Shown: piece after piece, positions 1 through 9,287 of the stretch
Position numbering within the stretch: the first letter of the stretch is position 1
How the letters are laid out: every line of letters begins with the position of its first letter
Source: Acidobacteriota bacterium
Lineage (GTDB): Bacteria; Actinomycetota; Acidimicrobiia; Acidimicrobiales; UBA8190
DNA length: 9,866 nt
Reading direction: 5' to 3'
Assembly: GCA_028872975.1 (NCBI GenBank)
Contig: JAGWNV010000074.1
Span: forward strand, 1-9,866
Translations under genes and position numbers: made by a program
Notes under the pieces: model-generated
Seen by the model: the letters and a program-made list of their open reading frames with translations, nothing else
Database searches by the model: none
Told to the model about the DNA's origin: nothing

Positions 1-843
1 CAGCGCGACGCGCTCGTGTCAGGGGCGGGCCGCAGCGGTGCCTCGCGCCTCGGCCTCGAGGCCGACTCCGTGACCTGGAGCGCCCAGCGGCGCTGGCAGG
101 GCGTCCTCGGGGGGGTGGAGACGGTGCCCACGAGCGGGGTGGTCGAGGCCCTGCGACTCGTGAAGGACGACGCCGAGCTCGACCGCATGGCCTACGCCGC
201 CGCCCTCGCCGACGCCGCGCTGGGCGAGATACGCCCGCTCATCACCGCCGGGCGGAGCGAAGCGGAGGTGGCCCTCGCCCTCGATACGGCCATGCGCCGG
301 CTCGGCGCCGAGGACCGGGCCTTCGAGACGATCGTCGCCTCGGGACCCAACGCCGCCAAGCCCCACGCCCGGCCGAGCGGCCGGCGGCTCGAGGACGGCG
401 ACGCCGTGGTCGTCGACTTCGGCGCCCTCTACGACGGCTACCGCTCCGACATGACCCGCACCTTCTTCGTCGGAGGCGCCGCCGCCGGCACCATGGCCCG
501 CGTGCTCGAGGTCGTGTCGGGCGCCCAGCGCCGCGGGGTGGAGGCGGTGCGCGCCGGGGTGGCCACCGGGGAGGTCGACCGGGTCTGTCGCCAGGCCATC
601 GCCGAGGCCGGCTTCGGCGACGCCTTCGAGCACGGGACCGGCCACGGGGTGGGCCTCGACGTGCACGAGGCCCCGGCGGTCGGCCCGGGGACCACTGCTA
701 TCCTCGACGCCGGCGTCGTGGTCACCGTGGAGCCCGGTGTGTACCTGGCCGGTGTCGGCGGGGTGCGCGTCGAGGACACCGTCGTGGTGACCGAGGACGG
801 ATGCCGCGTGCTCACCTGCTATCCGAAGGAACCTGCCGCCTGA
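1..843 (+). CDS. Xaa-Pro aminopeptidase/dipeptidase family (M24), 5' truncated
   Basis: This is the C-terminal part of a cytosolic metallopeptidase of the M24 'pita-bread' family, which cleaves peptides with proline in the second position. The reading frame is open from base 1, so the true start lies upstream; 280 residues are visible. The first ~40 are the tail of a creatinase-type N-terminal domain, and the rest is the catalytic domain. All five expected metal ligands are present: Asp (codon 415) in VVVDFG, Asp (448) in SDMTRT, His (643) in GTGHGVG, Glu (730) in VTVEPG and Glu (772) in VRVEDT. The substrate-binding His (664) in DVHEAP is also there. The gene ends in a TGATG overlap with efp, a pairing common in actinobacteria (often labelled pepQ or pepP). 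The family is clear; which proline substrate it prefers cannot be read from this fragment. Confidence 0.93.
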   Translation, partial: QRDALVSGAGRSGASRLGLEADSVTWSAQRRWQGVLGGVETVPTSGVVEALRLVKDDAELDRMAYAAALADAALGEIRPLITAGRSEAEVALALDTAMRRLGAEDRAFETIVASGPNAAKPHARPSGRRLEDGDAVVVDFGALYDGYRSDMTRTFFVGGAAAGTMARVLEVVSGAQRRGVEAVRAGVATGEVDRVCRQAIAEAGFGDAFEHGTGHGVGLDVHEAPAVGPGTTAILDAGVVVTVEPGVYLAGVGGVRVEDTVVVTEDGCRVLTCYPKEPAA

Positions 844-1403
844 TGGCTGTCACCACCAACGACCTGCGCAACGGCATGACGCTCGACCTCCCCGAGGGCC
901 TCTTCGGCGTCGTCGAGTTCCAGCACGTGAAGCCGGGCAAGGGCGGCGCCTTCGTCCGTACCAAGTTGAAGAACGTCCGCACCGGGGCCGTGATCGAGCG
1001 GACCTTCCGGGCCGACGAGCGCGTCGAGCAGGCCATCGTCGAGAAGCGAGAGATGCAGTACCTCTACCGTGACGGCACCGACTACGTCTTCATGGACACT
1101 GTGTCCTACGACCAGATCCAGGTGAACCCCGACACGCTCGGCGGCGCCGCCCACTATCTGAAGGAGGGCGACACGGCCGTGCTCCAGCGCTACGGCGAGG
1201 AGATCGTCGGGGTCGACCTCCCCGCCGCCGTGGAGCTGTCGGTGGCCGAGACCGAGCCAGGGGTCCAAGGCGACCGGGTGTCGGGCGCCCGCAAGCCGGC
1301 CACCTTGGAGACCGGCCTCGTCGTGCAGGTCCCCCTGTTCGTGAACCCGGGCGAGCGGGTGAAGGTGGACACCCGCACCGGCGAGTACATCACAAGGGCC
1401 TAG
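843..1403 (+). CDS. efp: Translation elongation factor P
   Basis: EF-P binds ribosomes stalled at consecutive prolines and promotes peptide-bond formation. The product is 186 residues, the usual length. It has an N-terminal KOW-like domain (about 1-65) and two OB domains; the C-terminal part carries the conserved ETEPGVQGD and KPATLETGL segments. The ATG at 843 is chosen because it aligns with known EF-P starts, overlaps the peptidase stop (TGATG) and has GAAGGA at 825-830, 12 bases upstream. A longer in-frame start at 801 would add 14 non-conserved residues. The tip of the functional loop is Lys33 (codon 939) in KPGKGGAF. Many actinobacterial EF-Ps read PGKGP there and work without lysine modification; the Gly35 here is discussed as a finding. 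No epmA or ymfI-like modification gene is visible in the window. Confidence 0.97.
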   Translation: MAVTTNDLRNGMTLDLPEGLFGVVEFQHVKPGKGGAFVRTKLKNVRTGAVIERTFRADERVEQAIVEKREMQYLYRDGTDYVFMDTVSYDQIQVNPDTLGGAAHYLKEGDTAVLQRYGEEIVGVDLPAAVELSVAETEPGVQGDRVSGARKPATLETGLVVQVPLFVNPGERVKVDTRTGEYITRA

Positions 1404-1416
1404 GCGGGCGACGGCG

Positions 1417-1833
1417 GTGCCCGCCGAGGCCGGCGTGCCGGCCGGTCCCCGCCACCAGGCCAGGGAACGGGCCCTGGGGCTCCTCTACGAGGCCGAGCTC
1501 AAGCAGGTGGCGGTGGAGGAGGTCCTGGGCGGCCTCGCCGCCCAGCCCGACCCCTATGCCCTGGCCCTGGTGCGGGGGGTGGTGGCCCACCAGGACCGCA
1601 TCGACGAGCTCGTCGGCACCGCCGCCCGGGGCTGGGAGCTCGAGCGGATGCCGGTCGTCGACCGGGTGCTGCTCCGCATGGCCACCTACGAGCTGCTGGC
1701 CGAGCCCGGCGTGCCGGTGTCGGTGGTCATCGACGAGGCGGTGGAGCTCGCCGGCCGGTACTCGACCGACGACTCGGGCCGGTTCGTGAACGGGGTGCTG
1801 GCCACGGTGGCCGCCGTGGCGCGGGGCAGCTGA
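1417..1833 (+). CDS. nusB: Transcription antitermination factor NusB
   Basis: NusB is a small all-helical RNA-binding protein that pairs with NusE (ribosomal protein S10) on boxA RNA and supports antitermination of rRNA operons. The 138-residue product shows the family landmarks in order: RHQARERALGLLYEAEL near the N-terminus (residues 12-28), then WELERMPVVDRVLLRMATYELL (about 70-91), and VVIDEAVELAGRYS plus GRFVNGVLA near the C-terminus. The start is not certain. GTG at 1417 lacks a clear Shine-Dalgarno, whereas in-frame GTG at 1435 has GAGG at 1426-1429, five bases upstream, and would give 132 residues beginning just before the conserved RHQAR. It lies 13 bases after efp, so both are probably on one transcript. 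Its last codons precede the pyr leader. Confidence 0.95.
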   Translation: MPAEAGVPAGPRHQARERALGLLYEAELKQVAVEEVLGGLAAQPDPYALALVRGVVAHQDRIDELVGTAARGWELERMPVVDRVLLRMATYELLAEPGVPVSVVIDEAVELAGRYSTDDSGRFVNGVLATVAAVARGS

Positions 1834-1839
1834 TACCAT
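1834..1839 (+). promoter_or_regulatory. Candidate -10 element for the pyr operon
   Basis: TACCAT, directly after the nusB stop codon, fits the loose actinobacterial -10 pattern TAnnnT and sits in one of the few A/T-containing patches nearby. Transcription would then begin near 1846-1848, immediately before the PyrR-binding hairpin at 1849. No convincing -35 hexamer is seen about 17 bases upstream. The operon could equally be transcribed by read-through from efp-nusB, so this is a weak call. Confidence 0.3.
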
Positions 1840-1848
1840 CGGCGGCGA

Positions 1849-1879
1849 CCGTGAAGCGGGTCCTGTGAGGCCCGAACGG
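1849..1879 (+). promoter_or_regulatory. PyrR-binding loop in the pyrR leader
   Basis: The RNA here folds as a lower stem CCGU/ACGG (1849-1852 with 1876-1879), an internal loop that is purine-rich on its 5' side (GAAG, 1853-1856, opposite A1875), an upper stem CGGG/CCCG (1857-1860 with 1871-1874), a bulged U1861, a CC/GG pair and a UGUGA terminal loop. The segment GGUCCUGUGAGGCC (1859-1872) matches the Bacillus PyrR-binding consensus ARUCCNGNGAGGYU at all but the two end positions, and those two (G and C instead of A and U) are a compensatory change. The hairpin ends three bases before the Shine-Dalgarno of pyrR. PyrR bound with UMP would therefore be expected to block translation initiation of the operon's first gene, as reported for Mycobacterium smegmatis. 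Structure and motif are seen directly; the repression mechanism is inferred. Confidence 0.82.
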
Positions 1880-1882
1880 ACC

Positions 1883-1889
1883 AGAGGAG
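1883..1889 (+). promoter_or_regulatory. Shine-Dalgarno of pyrR
   Basis: AGAGGAG lies four bases before GTG at 1894 and is one of the strongest ribosome-binding sites in the window. It decides the pyrR start in favour of 1894 over the in-frame GTG at 1957, which has no comparable site. It follows the PyrR-binding hairpin so closely that bound PyrR would probably hinder ribosome access. Confidence 0.7.
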
Positions 1890-1893
1890 CCGG

Positions 1894-2463
1894 GTGGCCG
1901 AGCGCGAACGCAGACTGACCCCACCGCGAGGTGGGGTCTTCGTTCCCCGGGTACAGGTGCTCTCCGCCGAGGACGTCCACCGGGCCCTGGTGCGCATCGC
2001 CCACGAGATCGTCGAGCACAACCGCGGCCTGCAGGACACGGTCCTGATCGGGCTCCAGACCGGGGGCGTGCCGCTCGCCCAGCGGATCGGGCGGGTGCTC
2101 GAGGAGATCGAGGGGGCGACGGTGCCGGTGGGAATGCTCGACGTCGCCTTCTACCGCGACGACATCGGGATCCGGCCCGTGCTGCCCGAGGCCGCCACCG
2201 ACATCCCCGGCGACCTGGCCGGATCCCTCGTGGTGCTCGTCGACGACGTGCTGTTCACCGGCCGGACGGTGCGGGCCGCCCTCAACGCCCTCACCGACTA
2301 TGGCCGGGCGCGGGCCGTGCAGCTGGCCGTCATGGTCGACCGGGGCCACCGGCAGCTGCCCATCAGGCCCGACTACGTCGGCAAGAACATGCCGACCCGC
2401 ATCGACGAGCAGGTCGACGTGAGCCTCGACGGCGTCGTGCTCGGCGACGTCGTCCCCCGCTGA
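1894..2463 (+). CDS. pyrR: PyrR, pyr operon RNA-binding regulator / uracil phosphoribosyltransferase
   Basis: PyrR binds UMP or UTP and then pyr mRNA leaders, lowering pyr expression when pyrimidines are plentiful; many members also make UMP from uracil and PRPP. The 189-residue product shows the family pattern: RIAHEIVEHN, then LDVAFYRDD, the PRPP-binding loop LVDDVLFTGRTVRAAL with Asp117-Asp118 (codons 2242 and 2245), and VDRGHRQLPIRPDYVGKN with MPT, the basic region used for RNA contact. Homology to Bacillus PyrR begins around residue 20 (VQVLSAEDV). Residues 1-19 are an extension rich in Arg and Pro that overlaps a strong hairpin. GTG at 1894 is favoured by its Shine-Dalgarno; GTG at 1957 is the alternative and would give 168 residues. 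The stop overlaps the pyrB start (TGATG). It is first in the pyr operon, directly after its own presumed RNA target. Confidence 0.96.
   Translation: MAERERRLTPPRGGVFVPRVQVLSAEDVHRALVRIAHEIVEHNRGLQDTVLIGLQTGGVPLAQRIGRVLEEIEGATVPVGMLDVAFYRDDIGIRPVLPEAATDIPGDLAGSLVVLVDDVLFTGRTVRAALNALTDYGRARAVQLAVMVDRGHRQLPIRPDYVGKNMPTRIDEQVDVSLDGVVLGDVVPR
1917..1938 (+). promoter_or_regulatory. Perfect GNRA-capped hairpin at the 5' end of pyrR
   Basis: GACCCCACC (1917-1925) and GGTGGGGTC (1930-1938) are exact reverse complements around a GCGA tetraloop, giving nine uninterrupted, mostly G-C pairs. TTCGTT follows at 1939-1944, a poor U-tract. The hairpin lies 38 bases after the PyrR-binding loop and inside codons 8-15 of pyrR, in the non-conserved N-terminal extension. 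It could be an intrinsic attenuator, a structure that keeps CCACC (1921-1925) from pairing with GGTGG around the start codon (1893-1897), or a chance product of high GC. The structure is seen; any role is inference. Confidence 0.4.
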
Positions 2464-3476
2464 TGAGCGGGGCGCCGCTCGGGGCTGGCCGCCACCTGCT
2501 GTCGGTGGCCGACCTCGGGGCCGAGGGCATCGAGGAGGTGCTGCGGGTGGCCGACGCCTTCGTGGAGGTGGGCCGGCGGCCCATCCCCAAGGTGCCCGCC
2601 CTGCGGGGCCGGACGGTGGTGACGCTGTTCGCCGAGGAGTCGACCCGGACCCGGCTGTCGTTCGAGACCGCCGCCCGGCGGCTCTCGGCCGACGTCATGA
2701 GCTGCCCCATGGCGGGGTCGTCGGTGAAGAAGGGCGAGTCGCTTCGCGACACGGTGGAGACGGTGAACGCCATGGGCGTCGACGCCTTCGTGGTGCGCCA
2801 CCCGAGCGCCGGGGCTCCGGCCCAGGTGGCCCAGTGGGTGGACGCGGCGGTCGTGAACGCCGGCGACGGCTGGCACGAGCACCCCACCCAGGCCCTCCTC
2901 GACTGCTACACCATCCGGCAGGTCCTGGCCGAGCGGGCCGGCACCGATCCCGCCTCGGCGGGCACCGCCGGGTTCCGGGGCCTCAAGGTGGCCGTGGTCG
3001 GCGACGTCCGCCACAGCAGGGTGGCACGGTCGCTCGTGTGGGCGCTCGGCGCCCTCGGGGCCCGCACCACCGTGGTGGCGCCGGGCTCGCTCGTGCCCAC
3101 CTCCTTCGACGACTGGCCCCTCGAGGCCGTCACCCACGACCTCGACGCCGTGCTCGGCGACGTCGACGTCTGCTACCTCCTCCGGCTCCAGCTCGAGCGG
3201 GGGGCGGGGGCCTACCTGCCGTCGGTGCGGGAGTACACGAGCGCCTACGGCCTCACCGCCCGCCGGGCCGCCCTGCTCGGCGAGGGCGCCGTCGTGATGC
3301 ACCCCGGTCCCATGAACCGCGGCGTGGAGATCGCCGACGACGTGGCCGAGCTTCCCGCCTCGACGGTGCTGCGGCAGGTGAGAAACGGCGTGGCGGTGCG
3401 GATGGCCGTGCTCTTCCTCCTGCTCGGCTCGGGCGGCGCCGTCGAGGATCCCGCCGCCGGTGGTGCCGGTGACTGA
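2463..3476 (+). CDS. pyrB: Aspartate carbamoyltransferase catalytic subunit
   Basis: It catalyses the committed step of pyrimidine synthesis, joining carbamoyl phosphate and aspartate to N-carbamoyl-aspartate. The 337-residue product is somewhat longer than the usual 305-320. The N-terminal carbamoyl-phosphate domain has Ser60-Thr-Arg-Thr-Arg64 and the lysine pair 89-90 in SSVKKGES, which contributes a residue to the neighbouring subunit's active site. His140-Pro-Thr-Gln143 follows. The aspartate domain has VVGDVRHSRVARS, QLERG and HPGPMNRGVEI. A short glycine/alanine-rich insert (about residues 159-171) before the GLKVAVVGD strand accounts for some of the extra length, and the C-terminal tail is low-complexity. 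The ATG at 2463 overlaps the pyrR stop and has no obvious Shine-Dalgarno, so translation is probably coupled to pyrR. No pyrI regulatory subunit is adjacent. Confidence 0.97.
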   Translation: MSGAPLGAGRHLLSVADLGAEGIEEVLRVADAFVEVGRRPIPKVPALRGRTVVTLFAEESTRTRLSFETAARRLSADVMSCPMAGSSVKKGESLRDTVETVNAMGVDAFVVRHPSAGAPAQVAQWVDAAVVNAGDGWHEHPTQALLDCYTIRQVLAERAGTDPASAGTAGFRGLKVAVVGDVRHSRVARSLVWALGALGARTTVVAPGSLVPTSFDDWPLEAVTHDLDAVLGDVDVCYLLRLQLERGAGAYLPSVREYTSAYGLTARRAALLGEGAVVMHPGPMNRGVEIADDVAELPASTVLRQVRNGVAVRMAVLFLLLGSGGAVEDPAAGGAGD

Positions 3477-4824
3477 CGCCCCGGGCGCCGACACGCCGCC
3501 GATCGTCGTGCGGGGGGGCACGGTGGTGGACGCCACGGGGGAGCGGCGGGCCGACCTGCTCGTGGTGGGGGACCGGCTGGCCGCCGTGGGCCCCGACCTC
3601 GAGGTCCCCTCGGGGGCGCGCCTGGTCGAGGCGGGCGGCTGTGTCGTGGCCCCCGGCCTCGTCGACCTCCACACCCACCTCCGCCAGCCCGGCGCCGAGG
3701 AGGCCGAGACGATCGAGACCGGCGCCCGTGCCGCCGCCCTCGGCGGCTACTGCGCCGTGGTGGCCATGCCCAACACCGACCCGCCCGTCGACTCCGCCGC
3801 CGTGGCCGCCGACGTCCTCGCCCTCGGCCGCAAGGCCGTCTGCCGGGTGGAGGTGGCGGGGGCCATCACCGTGGGGCGGGCCGGGGAGCGCCTGGCGCCG
3901 ATGGGCGAGCTGGCCGCCCTCGGGGTGCGGCTCTTCACCGACGACGGCGCCGGTGTCCAGGACGCCGGGGTCATGCGCCGGGCCCTCGAGTACGCCCGGG
4001 GACTCGAGTCGCGGGGGCTCCCGGTCGTCCTCGGCCAGCACTGCGAGACGGACTCGCTCACCGCCGGCGGCGTGATGCACGAGGGTGCCTGGTCGAGCCG
4101 CCTGGGGGTGCCCGGGGCCCCCGCCGAGTCCGAGGAGCTCATGGTGGCCCGCGACATCGCCCTGGTGCGGCTCACGGGGGGGCGGGTGCACTTCCTGCAC
4201 CTCTCGACGGCCCGGTCGCTCGCCATGGTGGCCGCCGCCAAGGCGGAGGGGCTGGCCGTGACCGCCGAGGTCACCCCCCACCACCTCACCCTCGCCGACG
4301 AGGAGCTCGCCGGCTACGACCCCATCTACAAGGTGAACCCGCCGCTTCGGACCGCCGCCGACGCCGCGGGCGTCCGCCGGGCGTGCGCCGCCGGCGTGGT
4401 CGACGCCGTGGCCACCGACCACGCCCCGCACCCGCCGGAGGCGAAGGCCACGACGCTCCAGGACGCCGCGCCGGGCATGCTCGGGCTCGAGACGGCACTG
4501 GCCGTGACCCTCGACGCCCTCACCGGCGCGACGGCCGCCCCCGCCATGGCCCTCGGCGCCGTGCTGGGCCTGCTGTCGTGGGGGCCGGCGCGCATCGCCG
4601 GGCTCGCCGTCGACCAGGGCGGGGACCAGGGCGGCCCCCTCGTGGCCGGCGCCCCGGCCAACCTCTTCGTCTTCGACCCCGAGGAGCGCTGGGAGGTCGA
4701 CCCGGCCCGGCTGGCCAGCCGGAGCCGCAACACGCCGTGGGCGGGGAGGACCCTCAGGGGACGGGTCCGTCACACCGTGTGGCGCGGGGAGCCCGTCGTC
4801 GTCGACGGGGAGGCCCAGCGATGA
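3460..4824 (+). CDS. pyrC: Dihydroorotase, class I
   Basis: It cyclises N-carbamoyl-aspartate to dihydroorotate, the third pathway step. The product has up to 454 residues and the amidohydrolase fold of class I dihydroorotases. Metal and substrate residues are present: His71-x-His73 with Arg75 in DLHTHLRQPG, Asn in AMPNTDPP, Asp161/Asp162 in LFTDDGAG, His194 in GQHCETDS, His247 in HFLHLST and Asp320 in VATDHAPH. The aspartate at FTDD, rather than a carbamylated lysine, is the bacterial class I pattern. The start could be GTG at 3460, 3463 or 3469; GAGGA at 3444-3448 fits 3460 best. The gene overlaps pyrB by 17 bases from that start and carA by four (ATGA). A 12-bp tandem duplication doubles DQGG at residues 385-392. 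In Mycobacterium a membrane-protein gene separates pyrC from carA; here nothing does. Confidence 0.96.
   Translation: MVPVTDAPGADTPPIVVRGGTVVDATGERRADLLVVGDRLAAVGPDLEVPSGARLVEAGGCVVAPGLVDLHTHLRQPGAEEAETIETGARAAALGGYCAVVAMPNTDPPVDSAAVAADVLALGRKAVCRVEVAGAITVGRAGERLAPMGELAALGVRLFTDDGAGVQDAGVMRRALEYARGLESRGLPVVLGQHCETDSLTAGGVMHEGAWSSRLGVPGAPAESEELMVARDIALVRLTGGRVHFLHLSTARSLAMVAAAKAEGLAVTAEVTPHHLTLADEELAGYDPIYKVNPPLRTAADAAGVRRACAAGVVDAVATDHAPHPPEAKATTLQDAAPGMLGLETALAVTLDALTGATAAPAMALGAVLGLLSWGPARIAGLAVDQGGDQGGPLVAGAPANLFVFDPEERWEVDPARLASRSRNTPWAGRTLRGRVRHTVWRGEPVVVDGEAQR
4612..4635 (+). repeat. 12-bp tandem duplication within pyrC
   Basis: GACCAGGGCGGG is followed at once by GACCAGGGCGGC, 11 of 12 bases identical. 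The repeat keeps the frame and encodes Asp-Gln-Gly-Gly twice, in a loop just before the conserved GAPANLFVFDP strand near the C-terminus of dihydroorotase. It looks like a recent slippage or duplication event in a surface loop. Confidence 0.85.
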
Positions 4825-5923
4825 CCGCGGCCCGCCCGGCGGCCCTGCTCGTGCTGGCCGACGGGGAGGTGTTCGAGGGTGAGGCCGTGGGCGCCTCCGC
4901 CCCCGGTGGCGTCGCCACCGGTGAGGTCGTCTTCAACACCGTCCTCTCGGGCTACCAGGAGGTCATCACCGACCCCAGCTACGCCGGCCAGGTGATCGCC
5001 TTCACCTACCCCCACATCGGCAACTACGGGGTGACCGCCGCCGACGACGAGGCGGCCCGGCCGTGGTGCCGGGGGGTGGTGGTGCGGGACCTGCCGCCGC
5101 GGCCCTCGAGCTGGCGGGCCGAGGGGTCGCTCGAGGAGTTCCTGGTCCGCCACGGCATACCGGGCATCTCCGGGGTCGACACCCGCCGGCTCACCCGCCA
5201 CGTCCGTGAGGCGGGGGCCATGGGATGCGCCTTCGGCACCGCCGACGAGGCCACCCTGGCCCGGGCCGCCGCCGAGGAGCCGGGGACCACGGGACTCGAC
5301 CTGGTGTCGGGGGTGACGACCCCGGCGCGTTATGAGTGCGGGGGCGGCGGCCGCCGGGTGGTGGCCTACGACTTCGGCGTCAAGCAGACCATGCTCGAGT
5401 GCCTCGGGCGCCTCGCCACCGTGACGGTGGTGCCGGCCGGCACGCCCGCCGACGAGGCCCTCGCCCTCGAGCCCGACGGGGTCTTCCTCTCCAACGGCCC
5501 CGGCGACCCGGCCGCCCTCGGGACCCAGGCCGGCATCGTGTCGGAGCTGCTCGGGCGGGTGCCGGTGTTCGGCATCTGCCTCGGCCACCAGCTGCTCGCC
5601 ACCGCCCTGGGGGGCCGGACCTACAAGCTCCCCTTCGGCCACCACGGCGGCAACCATCCGGTGCGGCGCACGTCGGGCGGGGTGGTGGAGATCACGAGCC
5701 AGAACCACAACTACGCCGTGGCCGAGGACTCCCTGCGGCCCGCCGGCAGGCCGGTGGCCGAGGTCACCCACGTGAACCTGAACGACGGGGTGGTGGAGGG
5801 CATCCGGGCCACCGCCGTCGCCGCCTTCGGCGTCCAGTACCACCCCGAGGCGGGTCCGGGCCCGCACGACGCCCGGTACCTCTTCGACCGGTTCGTGGCC
5901 CTCATGGACGCGGCGAGGGCCTG

Positions 5924-5924
<1 letters not shown>
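4821..5924 (+). CDS. carA: Carbamoyl-phosphate synthetase small (glutaminase) subunit
   Basis: It hydrolyses glutamine and channels ammonia to the large subunit CarB for carbamoyl phosphate, used for both pyrimidines and arginine. The 367-residue product is of normal length. The N-terminal CarA-specific domain contains VVFNTVLSGYQEV, ITDPSYAGQ and YPHIGNYGV, then SGVDTRRLTRHVR. The C-terminal class I glutamine amidotransferase domain starts near residue 175 (VVAYDFGVKQ) and has SNGPGDPA, the nucleophile Cys253 in FGICLGHQ, and the His341/Glu343 pair in QYHPEA, so the triad is complete. The ATG at 4821 is chosen from the conserved N-terminus and a good Shine-Dalgarno, GGGGAGG at 4807-4813, seven bases upstream. 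The frame stays open far upstream inside pyrC, but that part is a shadow. ATGA overlap with pyrC, TGATG overlap with carB. Confidence 0.98.
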
Positions 5925-9271
<3,347 letters not shown>

Positions 9272-9287
9272 CGGCGGGGGGGAGGTC

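Noticed and set aside
801..842. Upstream extension of efp starting at GTG/ATG-like codon 801
   Set aside because: It would add 14 residues absent from the EF-P family and overlap the peptidase; ATG 843 has a Shine-Dalgarno and the stop-start overlap.
1851..1868. Five-codon upstream frame (MKRVL, stop) within the PyrR-binding loop
   Set aside because: No Shine-Dalgarno before it, and its bases are fully explained by the PyrR RNA motif; such short frames arise often by chance.
3253..4773. Antisense open frame of 506 codons opposite pyrB/pyrC
   Set aside because: Same GC-bias effect; no recognisable domain, and the + strand encodes complete enzymes with all catalytic residues.
4383..4820. Upstream extension of the carA frame into pyrC
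   Set aside because: The extension is Arg/Gly-rich shadow sequence; the conserved CarA N-terminus and a good Shine-Dalgarno fix the start at 4821.
5336..5923. Upstream extension of the carB frame into carA
   Set aside because: Out-of-frame shadow of the carA amidotransferase domain; carB homology begins at 5924.
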